Shown here one piece after another: positions 8,855 through 16,436 of a stretch of DNA of 64,000 nucleotides; the first letter of the stretch is position 1, and each line of letters starts with the position of its first letter. Below the pieces are notes generated by a model. It searched no databases, was not told the DNA's origin, and saw only the letters and a list, made by a program, of their open reading frames with translations. The translations under genes were made by a program, and so were the position numbers. Source of the DNA: Bradyrhizobium sp. 164 (GTDB lineage Bacteria; Pseudomonadota; Alphaproteobacteria; Rhizobiales; Xanthobacteraceae); the NCBI RefSeq assembly GCF_023073715.1, contig NZ_JADPKA010000066.1:124001-188000 (forward strand), written 5' to 3'.

Positions 8855-9406
8855 ATGGCAGACGAATCGCTTCTGAACGAGGACTGGACGAGAGTGCTTA
8901 CGCAACTCGGCGGGGCTGCGCAGCTTGAGATAAGTGCGCGCCAGACGAAGGCTTTCGTGCGGCGGCGCCAAATTCCAGATGCGGTGTCGTTACTTCGGCT
9001 GATGCTGGCCTATTGTCTGGGTGAAAGAGGGTTGAGATCGACAGCCGCGTGGGCCGCTTCTGTTGGCCTTGCCGACCTCAGTAGCGTGGCGTTGTTCTAT
9101 CGCCTGCGTCAATGTGGCGATTGGTTTGCAGTGCTGGTGGAGGGCTTGCTCGCTGCGGCAGCCCCGAAGGCGAGCCTGACCCCGTCCGTGGGTCTGAAGG
9201 CATGTGCTGGGGGATCGGTCATGCTGAGGCGTTCGCGGCAGCTCGCGGCGATGGCATCCTCTTTTGCTCGCGCTGCGACGCTCTGGGCGCTGACGCCGCT
9301 GCAAGTCAAGGTGCCACAGCGGGTTGGTTCAGCCACCGATCCAGCTGACCAAGCAGCGGGAACCAAATGGCAAGAACTTAGTTGGTCCTTCCAAATCACG
9401 CCGTAA
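8855..9406 (+). pseudogene. truncated IS4-type transposase remnant
   Basis: The first 105 or so residues (LNEDWTRVLTQLGGA, LRLMLAYCLGERGLRSTAAW, ALFYRLRQCGDWFAVLVEG) look like the N-terminal domain of an IS4-family transposase. After about base 9175 the similarity stops: no DDE catalytic core follows, and the frame continues as unrelated text to a stop at 9406. A full-length enzyme would be more than 400 residues. No terminal inverted repeats were seen. This is a dead fragment marking an old insertion at the left edge of the degraded region. Confidence 0.6.
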
Positions 9407-9424
9407 TAACGTGATGCCGACACG

Positions 9425-9465
9425 AGGCCTCAGCTTGGCACCAGCCCCGGAGCTGAGGCCTTTTT
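9425..9465 (+). terminator. strong intrinsic terminator
   Basis: An 11-base perfect stem (AGGCCTCAGCT at 9425-9435, AGCTGAGGCCT at 9451-9461) is followed by a run of T. It reads on the plus strand downstream of the transposase remnant. No live gene obviously uses it. Confidence 0.75.
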
Positions 9466-9555
9466 GTCGCCTGTGTACATTTTGTACAAAGCACCGGAAC
9501 GCAGTCCGGGTTTCTGACTCATCCCACGGGGACACTTCGATGGGATAAAAAAGAC

Positions 9556-9750
9556 GTGCCGCGTTACACCTCCTTCGCCCGAGAGGCCGCAGCAACGCTG
9601 CTGCGAATGGCAAAAACGACAAAGGACCCGCAGGTTGCGTCGGGATTGATCCAGCGAGCGGCCGACCTAAAGGACCGCACGGGCGAGCTTCCCCCGGTTG
9701 ATGTTGAGGCAGTCGCCGAGGAGCCAAAGAAGCCGCTGACGAAGAACTAA
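9556..9750 (+). CDS. small hypothetical protein
   Basis: A 64-residue protein from a GTG start, helical and charged (REAAATLLRMAKTTKDPQVA, GLIQRAADLKDRTG). It has no signal peptide and no cysteine. It resembles short helical hypothetical proteins that are frequent in rhizobial genomes; the function is unknown. The start is uncertain because no strong Shine-Dalgarno sequence precedes it. Confidence 0.5.
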   Translation: MPRYTSFAREAAATLLRMAKTTKDPQVASGLIQRAADLKDRTGELPPVDVEAVAEEPKKPLTKN

Positions 9751-9908
9751 AGACCAATTGTCGCAGAGATAGATGTTCGCGGTCGAAGCAAGAGCGGACT
9801 CCTTAGTCGCCGCTTTATTACGGCGATTCAATCTTACTTCGCGCTCACACTCCATTCAGAAGGACCCCTACGCTGCCTGGGGCGACTACACCCAACGGGA
9901 GAAACGAG

Positions 9909-10160
9909 ATGAGAATTAAATTCGCACTTCTCGCATTGGCCACTTTAGGTGGCGCTGCAATTTCGACCGGAGCCGCTTCAGCGTTGCCGCTCGCCCCTGT
10001 GGGACAGTTCCAGTCTTCGAACGTCGAGAGTGTTGCAGTGGTCTGCGGTCCGCGCGGTTGCGTCCGCACAAGGCCCGTGTATCGGCGTGGGGCCTACGTC
10101 GTCCGCCGCCCCTATGTGCGTCGCGGCTACGGCTACCATCGGGGTTATCGTCGGTACTGA
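9909..10160 (+). CDS. small secreted Arg/Tyr-rich protein
   Basis: An 83-residue protein with a signal peptide (MRIKFALLALATLGGAAIST, cleavage near ASA). The mature part contains CGPRGCVRTRP and a tail rich in Arg, Tyr and Gly (YVRRGYGYHRGYRRY). The start is preceded by CGGGAGAAACGAG, a good ribosome site. A strong terminator follows immediately. Function unknown; basic Tyr-rich tails of this kind are common in small exported proteins of the group. Confidence 0.7.
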   Translation: MRIKFALLALATLGGAAISTGAASALPLAPVGQFQSSNVESVAVVCGPRGCVRTRPVYRRGAYVVRRPYVRRGYGYHRGYRRY

Positions 10161-10165
10161 TCTTG

Positions 10166-10191
10166 AAAAGGGGGCTTTCGGCCCTCTTTTC
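10166..10191 (+). terminator. intrinsic terminator of the gene ending at 10160
   Basis: The stem AAAAGGGGGC (10166-10175) pairs with GCCCTCTTTT (10181-10190) over a five-base loop, with one G-U pair. The A/T tracts are built into the stem ends. Confidence 0.8.
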
Positions 10192-10237
10192 TTGCGAACG
10201 TTCCATCGCGATCAACTGCGCAGAATGTTCTAGTTCT

Positions 10238-10495
10238 TCACCGAACTTCTGTGGTCTGCCCCGTTAGCCGCACATACGTGCCGCTCTCATGCAGCTCTAG
10301 CCAGCCTCGCTCCTGCGCCAGCGCGACTGCAGCGCGGAATTGTTCGCCGATCCCGCCTTGCTTCAGGAAGGGGACATTGATCAGCTCGATGAAGATGCGC
10401 CCATCCTGCACGGGCTGGATGCCGGAGGCGATCTCAACCAGCTTGCGAGCGGCGTTTTCCGGGTCGGCCAAGGGGCGAGCAGAAGCGTATTTCAT
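10238..10495 (-). CDS. hypothetical protein, possible winged-helix-like
   Basis: An 85-residue protein from the ATG at 10495 (MKYASARPLADPENAARKLV). A mixed alpha/beta pattern ends in RAAVALAQERGWLELHESG, followed by TYVRLT. The C-terminal helix-then-beta-hairpin resembles a winged-helix wing, but no DNA-binding family is recognised. A longer frame to 10537 is less likely. It is cytoplasmic as far as can be judged. Confidence 0.5.
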   Translation of the reverse strand: MKYASARPLADPENAARKLVEIASGIQPVQDGRIFIELINVPFLKQGGIGEQFRAAVALAQERGWLELHESGTYVRLTGQTTEVR

Positions 10496-10564
10496 GGTAG
10501 CGACCGATACATTGAGTCGCCATACCTGACCAACCAAATGCGCGCGCCAGCCTTCGATATGAAG

Positions 10565-10741
10565 TTACTTCGGCTCGTGCTTGCCAGCTAATTCGCGAGC
10601 CGCCAAGCTAAGCTCCAGCTCTCTAAGCTGCTCGACCAACTGCTCTATGATCGCTTCATAGTCGGATGGCGTCAGTGAGTGTACGCCGCGCAACTCCAAT
10701 TGGTTCTGGAGGATCGTCGCCATCATGGCTTTAATGCTCAT
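10565..10741 (-). CDS. small hypothetical helical protein
   Basis: From the ATG at 10741 the product has 58 residues, with a strongly helical amphipathic C-terminal half (YEAIIEQLVEQLRELELSLA). An alternative ATG at 10801 would add a hydrophobic N-terminus (MLSIYLTLISVTILFLG) that could anchor it in the membrane. No family is recognised and codon use is less biased than in neighbouring genes. Confidence 0.35.
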   Translation of the reverse strand: MSIKAMMATILQNQLELRGVHSLTPSDYEAIIEQLVEQLRELELSLAARELAGKHEPK

Positions 10742-10906
10742 GCGCGCTTTTCCGAGAAATAAGATCGTCACAGAAATCAATGTCAAGTAGATGCTAAGCA
10801 TCGCGCGTAGGCAATGGCCGTAGATCTACGGGAATGTGTCCGAACCGCGAGAAGAGTTGGCTCGGCAAACGACTTCGTCGGGATGGAATGAAACAGGACT
10901 TCTGAC

Positions 10907-11989
10907 TTAGCGGATTGCGGTGGTGGGCAGTCTGCTGATCACGCTTCCGCCTTCCGCCGTAATCCGCAACGGTCCATCGCGCATTTCAAAAGTGTATTCA
11001 AAGCTGCTTGAGCCGCTGCCTTGCGCATTCCGTGCAGGACTACGAACCATCCAATCCACTATGCCACTTGCTTTACACGAGCCGACCGCCTCGTTGCATT
11101 CTACAGTAAGTGAACCTTCACGCATCTTATACAGGCGCTGAGGCCACCGATTTATCGATTTCATCTTATCCGCGACGACCTCGTTATCCGAGAGATCGCG
11201 ACCGTAGAAGAGGACATGTACGCTGTACAGACGCGGAAGAACTGCCGCGACTTTATCGTTAGGGCCGGACCATACGGTGAACAAGAGCCTTACGAATTCA
11301 CTGACCTTCGCGCGGAGCGAGGAAGGTGAATGTGACGGGTCTGCCTGCGAGGGGGCTAGGGCTGAACCCGTTTTGAATGGTTCAAGGAGTTTCACCTCAA
11401 TATCGTTCTTCTTGGCATCTTCTGCGCTCAACCAAGTCATCGATGCAGGCGATGCTTGCGTTATGTATATTACTGCGGAGTACGACAGGCCAAGTTTGTT
11501 GACGTAAGCTCCCAAGATGGCATTTCCCACGCCGGTCTCATTGCCCGATGAGCTATCATAGGCCGCATGAAACCCAACTTGAGCACTTGCCGCCATATAT
11601 CGTGGAGTCCCGCCAAGCCAAGCAAGAGCGCAAGCCGATGCACAACGGCTATTTGCAGGCACTAGCGTCGCGAAGCCCCTTGAGCGGATTGTTTCACCGA
11701 TGCTGATCCCGGCTAAAAGGCTTCCACCGTCGCTTCGTAGCGCTACAATGGCTTTTGGTACATTCGCCGTCCTTTCCGCGAACAGACTAGCATCACCCTT
11801 CTCGAAGTTTCCTGACACGTCTATGAAGGTGAATTCGCCTAGCGGGTGGATGGCTAGTTCGGCGGCATGGCACGGAAGCCAACTTCCAACCACAATCGCG
11901 ACAGCCGTCGAAATAAGACGAGCGCCTGCGAGCTCGGCAATTGACCTTCCAAGCTCAACCCAGTCCAGCGACGTCAGGTTACTGCGCAT
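10907..11989 (-). CDS. periplasmic ClpP/crotonase-fold protein
   Basis: A 360-residue protein with an N-terminal hydrophobic segment (about 25-45) ending CHAAELAIHP. A ClpP-like core follows: GGSLLAGISIGETIRSRGF, then SRCASACALAWLGG and QVGFHAAYD. The SRCASACALA segment is where this group of secreted ClpP-fold proteins places its putative nucleophilic Ser, and GFHAAYD supplies a His. The C-terminal third (VECNEAVGSCKASG) is a separate beta-rich part. A protease or scaffold role is possible; the function is unproven. Base composition is visibly less G+C-rich than in the flanking core genes, as expected for acquired DNA. Confidence 0.65.
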   Translation of the reverse strand: MRSNLTSLDWVELGRSIAELAGARLISTAVAIVVGSWLPCHAAELAIHPLGEFTFIDVSGNFEKGDASLFAERTANVPKAIVALRSDGGSLLAGISIGETIRSRGFATLVPANSRCASACALAWLGGTPRYMAASAQVGFHAAYDSSSGNETGVGNAILGAYVNKLGLSYSAVIYITQASPASMTWLSAEDAKKNDIEVKLLEPFKTGSALAPSQADPSHSPSSLRAKVSEFVRLLFTVWSGPNDKVAAVLPRLYSVHVLFYGRDLSDNEVVADKMKSINRWPQRLYKMREGSLTVECNEAVGSCKASGIVDWMVRSPARNAQGSGSSSFEYTFEMRDGPLRITAEGGSVISRLPTTAIR

Positions 11990-12031
11990 TCTGAACTACG
12001 ACCGACAACACAAGCTCACGCGGGCCAAGGC

Positions 12032-12217
12032 TCAGCAGATCCGGAAACGCGCCCCGGTATGCCGATTGGTCCGCCAACAAGTTTCGCCGCGATGTTTGTA
12101 TGAATGTTTATGATAGCTCCGTCGCCCCCACGCAGCGGCATCCGAAGCGGAAATCACTGAAATGGCAGGAGTTGAAAGCGCGATCAAAAGCGCGAGCACC
12201 ATTGAAGTTAGTTTCAA
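12032..12217 (-). CDS. small secreted basic peptide
   Basis: A 61-residue product with a signal peptide (MKLTSMVLALLIALSTPAIS) and a short, basic mature region (WGRRSYHKHSYKHRGETCW) with two cysteines. No family is recognised. It lies just downstream of the nuclease fragment on the same strand. Confidence 0.5.
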   Translation of the reverse strand: MKLTSMVLALLIALSTPAISVISASDAAAWGRRSYHKHSYKHRGETCWRTNRHTGARFRIC

Positions 12218-12239
12218 AGTCGGGTTCCTTTTTCTTTTT

Positions 12240-12854
12240 TCAGCGAGCAGCTTTGCGCCAACCCGCTGCTTCGGCCTCCGCTTCAGTGCAGAACCAGCGT
12301 TCGCCGAGGCCCTTGTCCATGGCGATCTTTGAGTAGTTCAACTGACCAGGCGAGTGAAAGATGTGTTCTCCCTTACGGTTTACGTTTCCCTTAATGACGC
12401 AATTTGGATCGGGAGCGGCAGCAGCCGAAACTGCGCCCAGCAGTATTGATTGAGCGTTCACCGGGACCGATGCGGCGCCTAAGACCTCGGTTTTTTTGTT
12501 TCGATGCCGCCAGTCCCAAGGCGCAATGAACGCTCCTTGCCATAAGCCTAAGCGCGCCTCGCGAGCCGTCATCTCGTTGGAATCATAGGAATGTGAGTAC
12601 TTCGTAAATGAGAGAGCCCAGCCTTGGCGCACCATCCAGCCAGCAACGTCCTCGCCTTCAATGAAGCACGTTGCAAGAGAGCGGCCGTAGCGGTCTTGGC
12701 CGTTCAGATCGCAGTCCCATTCTCGTCCTGCCGAGTAAGAAGCCGCGTGGCTTAGCTTTGCGTGGTGAAGCAAAGGTTTGGTTTGCAAACTTCTCCGGTG
12801 AAGAGTTGACGTGGGACCGCGAGGCCATGGTAGTGCCCGCAGGCGTGACGTCAT
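12240..12854 (-). CDS. thermonuclease-like protein lacking the N-terminal half of the fold
   Basis: From about residue 50 the protein reads as the second half of a staphylococcal-nuclease (SNase) domain: NGQDRYGRSLATCF, EDVAGWMVRQGWAL, NEMTAREARLGLWQG. The Arg of DRYGR corresponds to a catalytic Arg. A C-terminal domain (CVIKGNVNRKGEHIFHSPGQ, GERWFCTEAEAEAAGW) often follows SNase domains in this group. The N-terminal 45 residues are low-complexity and do not supply the beta-barrel strands or the other active-site Arg/Glu. The gene is probably a decayed or 5'-replaced copy, so enzymatic activity is doubtful. Confidence 0.55.
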   Translation of the reverse strand: MTSRLRALPWPRGPTSTLHRRSLQTKPLLHHAKLSHAASYSAGREWDCDLNGQDRYGRSLATCFIEGEDVAGWMVRQGWALSFTKYSHSYDSNEMTAREARLGLWQGAFIAPWDWRHRNKKTEVLGAASVPVNAQSILLGAVSAAAAPDPNCVIKGNVNRKGEHIFHSPGQLNYSKIAMDKGLGERWFCTEAEAEAAGWRKAAR

Positions 12855-12897
12855 CCGCTACCCGCACTCGTGTGTTGCGGGTCAGTGGGCGGGAGAG

Positions 12898-13005
12898 TCA
12901 GCAAACAATTCGAACATGGCTGCAAGTTGCCGATTTAGCGATTGACCAAGGCGGGCGAGCGCGACCACCGACGCATGGTTGGCCGGGAGCAAAGATGCGC
13001 ATCAT
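12898..13005 (-). pseudogene. fragment A of an HMCES/YedK-type SOS peptidase gene
   Basis: A good ribosome site (GGAGG, revcomp of 13011-13016) precedes a double ATG at 13000-13005, but the frame closes after 35 residues. Bases 12918-12964 match the HMCES remnant at 14654-14699: GGCTGCAAGTTGCCGA, then TAGCGATTGACCA, are shared on the plus strand. They are shifted out of frame by an extra base. The intact gene would encode a sequence like ALFRxVNRYVGNLxPMPG near its N-terminus. Confidence 0.45.
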
Positions 13006-13114
13006 ACGGTCTCCTCCGTAGTTTTACTGGCCCGGAGTGAGCCTGCTAAAGATTGCAATTGATTGCCGCGCGGCGTCACACTGACGGTGCCTTCGATCCT
13101 TTGAGGAGCGTTCG

Positions 13115-13594
13115 ATGGTTGACCAGAGAACTGCGCCTTACGCGGCGTTGATATTGCGACTTACGATTGCTGGCCTGTTTGTTGCGGCACTCTATGGTAA
13201 GTTCGTTCTAAAGCCGATTAGCCTTTGGTGGAACGGGCTTCTTAAGGCGGGGTATCCGGAATGGGTGCTCGCCTATACACTCAGCGCAGAGTTCGCGGCC
13301 GCAATCTTGCTACTGCTCGGCATCTATACTCGATGGATCAGCCTCTACACCCTGCCTATGATGCTCGGCGCAACTCATTTCTGGATGGTTCGTAAGAGTT
13401 TCTGGTTCGTCGAGGGCGGATGGGAAATGCCGTTCGCATGGGCAATCATGCTGGTTGTGCAAGCTCTGCTTGGAGATGGAGCTTTCGCCGTCCCAGGTGC
13501 CCAGCCTGCCATGGGAGCGGCGGATGCAGCGAGCGGCCGCCTGAAAGAGCGCCTTTGCTGGCTCAGCGCTTGCCGGGCAAATCCCTCCACGTAG
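13115..13594 (+). CDS. DoxX family membrane protein
   Basis: A 159-residue protein with four hydrophobic segments: about 11-28, 52-68, 74-90 and 109-125. LILRLTIAGLFVAALYGKF at the start is typical of DoxX/SURF4-type membrane proteins. These are small quinone- or redox-linked inner-membrane proteins of unclear function. The last 30 residues after GDGAFAVPGAQ are not membrane-like and run into a decayed repeat (copy B of the HMCES fragment), so the 3' end has probably been altered. The ATG is preceded by TTTGAGGAGCGTTCG. Confidence 0.7.
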   Translation: MVDQRTAPYAALILRLTIAGLFVAALYGKFVLKPISLWWNGLLKAGYPEWVLAYTLSAEFAAAILLLLGIYTRWISLYTLPMMLGATHFWMVRKSFWFVEGGWEMPFAWAIMLVVQALLGDGAFAVPGAQPAMGAADAASGRLKERLCWLSACRANPST

Positions 13595-13650
13595 TGCTTA
13601 ACCACGCGGAAGAGCGCGACGGATCCGGCGAGAGACGCAGCAGATGCCAT
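13571..13650 (-). pseudogene. fragment B of an HMCES/YedK-type SOS peptidase gene
   Basis: Read on the minus strand this gives ALFRVVKHYVEGFAR, close to the ALFRMVNRYVGNLQP of fragment C. At the DNA level 13588-13619 matches 14668-14699 with about five differences in 32 bases. It overlaps the 3' end of the DoxX gene. There is no start codon or continuing domain. Confidence 0.4.
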
Positions 13651-13965
13651 GAAGAAATGAGTTCCGCTCACATGAACGTTTCGTACTCGCCGCTCTCTCC
13701 GGGCGGCGTTTTGTTTGTGCTTTTCGAAAGAAAGCCCGCGCCATGGCCATCAGAGCCTGAGCACATCATCCCGCAACTGGCCGTTGCGGCACCTTCGCGT
13801 CGTTCCAAGGCTTCGTTCTGAGGACGTGGCCTTTCGGAACTCTTGCAGTCCGCAATGAGTTACAGAGCCGCCGACAGAAGCGAGCATGAGCCGTCGCGTG
13901 CGCGATAGCACGTGATGGTTTCTCGATCGCGCCGGTCGGCAGCACTTGAACAGAGAGAGGCGACA

Positions 13966-14232
13966 ATGAAGGCACCACTTCTTCTTGCTGGCGCATTAAT
14001 CATCGGATGCGCCGCCCCGGCACTGGCCGACGAGTATTATGTCGTGCAGGGTCCGAACCGCCAATGCACCGTTACCACGACACGTCCGGCGGACAAGGAG
14101 GTCGTAACACAGATCGGTCCGCTGGCTTTCAAGAGCCGCGTGGAAGCCGAAGATCGCATCAAGCAAACCAAAGTCTGCGAGGAAGGGACAGTTGGTAGCA
14201 GCAGCAGCACGACTGTGATCAAAGAGAAATAG
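13966..14232 (+). CDS. small periplasmic protein
   Basis: An 88-residue product with a signal peptide (MKAPLLLAGALIIGCAAPALA). The short mature domain carries two cysteines (NRQCTVTTTRPADKEVV and IKQTKVCEEG) and a Ser/Thr/Lys tail. The start is supported by AGAGAGGCGACA upstream. An intrinsic terminator follows 40 bases after the stop, so it is a single-gene unit. Proteins of this form are widespread in Bradyrhizobium-type genomes; the function is unknown. Confidence 0.7.
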   Translation: MKAPLLLAGALIIGCAAPALADEYYVVQGPNRQCTVTTTRPADKEVVTQIGPLAFKSRVEAEDRIKQTKVCEEGTVGSSSSTTVIKEK

Positions 14233-14271
14233 TCGAGGGCATCATTCCTGATCATCTTTGGGCTGTTCGAG

Positions 14272-14306
14272 AAAAGTCGCGCCCATTCCTGTCGGCGCGA
14301 CTTTTT
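14272..14306 (+). terminator. intrinsic terminator
   Basis: A perfect 12-base stem (AAAAGTCGCGCC at 14272-14283, GGCGCGACTTTT at 14294-14305) with a 10-base loop and a final T. Confidence 0.85.
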
Positions 14307-14402
14307 GTGTTCTCCAGACACCAACTGACCAGCGATTCTTGGGCGAGTTCATTCCGGCGCCCTTTGCCGAATTCCACCACAACTACGTGAGCAAATGCGC
14401 GG

Positions 14403-14567
14403 ATGCTCGAAATTCCACGCCGCTGCGATCATTGCGAAGAAGAGTTTGCGCCCGAAGAGCTGACCGTTCTTGCGCCACCGGCCGGGGATGGCGAGGTGAT
14501 CTGCGCTCCGTGCATCGAAATCAAGCTACGTCGAGCTGTCGCGAAGCTACCGCGCGGTGATAACTGA
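14403..14567 (+). CDS. 54-residue protein with two CxxC pairs
   Basis: An open frame of 54 codons from ATG at 14403 to TGA at 14565-14567 encodes MLEIPRRCDHCEEEFAPEEL, then a short linker, then VICAPCIEIKLRRAV. The two CxxC pairs about 27 residues apart suggest a zinc ribbon or knuckle. It is acidic at the front and basic at the back. No family is recognised. It could bind nucleic acid or a partner protein. Confidence 0.45.
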   Translation: MLEIPRRCDHCEEEFAPEELTVLAPPAGDGEVICAPCIEIKLRRAVAKLPRGDN

Positions 14568-14739
14568 TGTCCCGACGCATCATCGTCGTCTCGATCGCGG
14601 CTTCCGTGTTGCTGAGCGCGGGCATTGGATAGTCGGGGAATGCGCCGGGCATCGGCTGCAAGTTGCCGACGTAGCGATTGACCATGCGGAAGAGCGCGAG
14701 GATGGCGGCTAGTTGGCGGTTGTGCTGTCCAGGCTGCAC
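14563..14739 (-). pseudogene. fragment C of an HMCES/YedK-type SOS peptidase gene
   Basis: The minus-strand frame reads LAAILALFRMVNRYVGNLQP, then MPGAFPDYPMPALSNTEAA, then TMMRRDI. This is the N-terminal part of an SOS-response-associated peptidase (HMCES/YedK), which crosslinks abasic sites through its Cys at position 2. Here the Met-Cys start is missing, the fragment ends after about 60 residues, and the rest of the protein is absent. It is the best preserved of three decayed pieces in 2 kb. Confidence 0.5.
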
Positions 14740-14754
14740 ATTTCCGAGAGTTTT

Positions 14755-15109
14755 TTACAAGGAGGACGAATTGGGGGGCATCAATCGCTTCAGTCTTTCG
14801 GCTAGACCTCCCCATTCGGTCTCTATTCTGTTGAGCCAGCCGTTTCCGCGACCACCGGTATGAGTGACGCCGTAGATTTCGACCCCCATTGAATCGAACA
14901 GGCCCCAAGGCATCATCCCCTGTGCCAGATAGCATTCGGCCGGTCACTACTTCGGAGATTGCACGGAAGGGAGTCGAACGTCCCAAGCAGATAACCATTA
15001 AGGGCTTAACGATGTCGATTTGCGGCGGCGCAAATTCTCGTGCACACCGAAGGAAATCGGCCCAATTCAAATCACCTCGCATATCTCCCGCTTTAACGAA
15101 CGGAAACAC
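14755..15109 (-). pseudogene. frameshifted uracil-DNA-glycosylase-like gene fragment
   Basis: From a GTG at 15109 the frame gives ADFLRCAREFAPPQIDIVKP, then LMVICLGRSTPFRAISEV, reminiscent of the central part of UDG-fold proteins. At a run of five C (14883-14887) the sense must shift by one base. The other frame then continues VEIYGVTHTGGRGNGWLNRI, then EWGGLAERLKRLMPP, to a stop at 14755-14757. The N-terminal catalytic part is missing. Either a real frameshift in a dying gene or a sequencing error in the homopolymer. Confidence 0.4.
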
Positions 15110-15464
15110 TTATCGATTCAGGGCAGAAAAGAGCAAAGAGGGCGGACCCGAACCCAAGGAAGCTCAGTCCGAAGTACACGAAGTATAATCGCGACAGGGT
15201 AAGGGTGTGCGCTGTGACTTTTGCTTCGTCTGAGCGCTCATTCGCAAGATGGAACCAGCGGTGCACCACCTCGGGCGAAATGCTCAGCAAGTCCACAACG
15301 GCTTGATTGAACAGAATGACTGAGCCCAGAAATGGCACGATGATAGTCAAGCTAAGGAGTCGTGACTGACCAATTCTGCGAATAGACGACCAAGAAATGT
15401 GCGATAGTGGGCGACTATCAAGTAATGTGTACCAAAGGCGGAGTGGGTTGAGCTTGTAATTCAT
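15093..15464 (-). CDS. hypothetical membrane protein
   Basis: A 123-residue product with two clear membrane segments (LSLTIIVPFLGSVILFNQAV near 35-55 and LYFVYFGLSFLGFGSALFAL near 92-112). A 35-residue soluble linker (ISPEVVHRWFHLANE) separates them. The N-terminus is basic. The last residues overlap the start of the UDG-like remnant, which suggests truncation at the C-terminus. No family is recognised. Confidence 0.5.
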   Translation of the reverse strand: MNYKLNPLRLWYTLLDSRPLSHISWSSIRRIGQSRLLSLTIIVPFLGSVILFNQAVVDLLSISPEVVHRWFHLANERSDEAKVTAHTLTLSRLYFVYFGLSFLGFGSALFALFCPESISVSVR

Positions 15465-15538
15465 GGTGCCATTGGAATCTCTCGGGGACCGACGCGGGGC
15501 ACCAGTGACCCCGCGTCCGTTTATGCAATGAGCGCAAG

Positions 15539-15757
15539 TTATGCAGTACGCCCCATGCGCCGCGCGGCCTCTTCCTTGCTGCCGACGTGGCTGACTTCCT
15601 TCAGCACGTGATTAATCGCACGCACGTTGATCACGTATGCTGCGGCGATCTCGTGCTGGAACTGACCGGCCCAACGACGGAGCCAAACGTCCACAGCTTC
15701 TTCGAAGGTGAATTTGGTCTTACGCGGGGTGTTGTCTTGTGTGACAGGAGTGGTCAC
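15539..15757 (-). CDS. small helix-turn-helix-like hypothetical protein
   Basis: A 72-residue protein: a short basic N-terminus, FTFEEAVDVWLRRWAGQFQH, then EIAAAYVINVRAINHVLKE, which fits a helix-turn-helix with the second helix on NVRAINHVL. It ends with a charged tail. It may be a small DNA-binding protein of phage or island origin. No partner gene is adjacent. Confidence 0.5.
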   Translation of the reverse strand: MTTPVTQDNTPRKTKFTFEEAVDVWLRRWAGQFQHEIAAAYVINVRAINHVLKEVSHVGSKEEAARRMGRTA

Positions 15758-16436
15758 GCTAAGGTGCCTTTCGTGGTTGCTGAAAGCGCGGAAGTGCCTT
15801 CGAGGGTTAAACGACTTGTTTGCGAAGCCCTGCGCAGTGGTTTGACGGCTTATGCCGCGCTCTCCCGGGAGCCGAGTTCGTTCTGGCCTCCCTCGCCCTC
15901 GTAGAAGTCACGGACACCGCGCCGGTTGACGCCAATGCCGCATCCGCAAGAGCTTGACCGTAGCAACGACGGCCAGGACCACGCGGTTTTGCCGTACGCG
16001 CGGCTCGCCTGCGCCACAGGGTTCGCATTGTGCACCTTGCCATCGACATGCTGGCGCGACGAACCTGACAGCGCCGTCCGTCTGCGCGAAGCTTAAGGAC
16101 TCACGGAGAGCAATCCGCCCTGCCCTTGGCCTCTCGCGCCCGACGCTGCCGCGTCCACCGCAAGCCCGGCTCCGCGATCATCACGACACATGATCGCCCC
16201 TCTCGGATGAGCCGGGAGGCCGACACATACGTCATTTCCGAATTTCGGTAAAGCAGAATTTTCGCACAGGAGGATTGACAGGCAGGCGACACACATGAGA
16301 CGGCAGGGAGAGCCGAAACCGGAAACAGCAAGGGCGGTGCAAAGCACCGCCCCCTTCTTCGCGCATTCCGGAGGTTGCCGCAGTTTGACCGACGACGTGC
16401 CGGATCGCACCCGCGGCCTACGGCGAAAACGATCGC
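15758..16436. other. gap of about 680 bases, no confident gene; possible decayed dispersed element
   Basis: No frame here has a convincing start, ribosome site and domain. On the minus strand two overlapping short frames contain AYGKTAWSWPSLL, DFYEGEGGQNELGSRES and APGRARHKPSNHC. Phrases of this style recur in short hypothetical frames of related genomes, so the stretch may be a dispersed non-coding repeat. That rests on recollection and cannot be checked here. Confidence 0.3.
16332..16352. terminator. terminator-like hairpin
   Basis: A perfect nine-base stem (GGGCGGTGC at 16332-16340, GCACCGCCC at 16344-16352) with a three-base AAA loop, then CCTTCTTC. It lies 85 bases beyond the stop of the minus-strand gene at 16437, but the T-rich side faces the plus strand. 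Confidence 0.45.
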
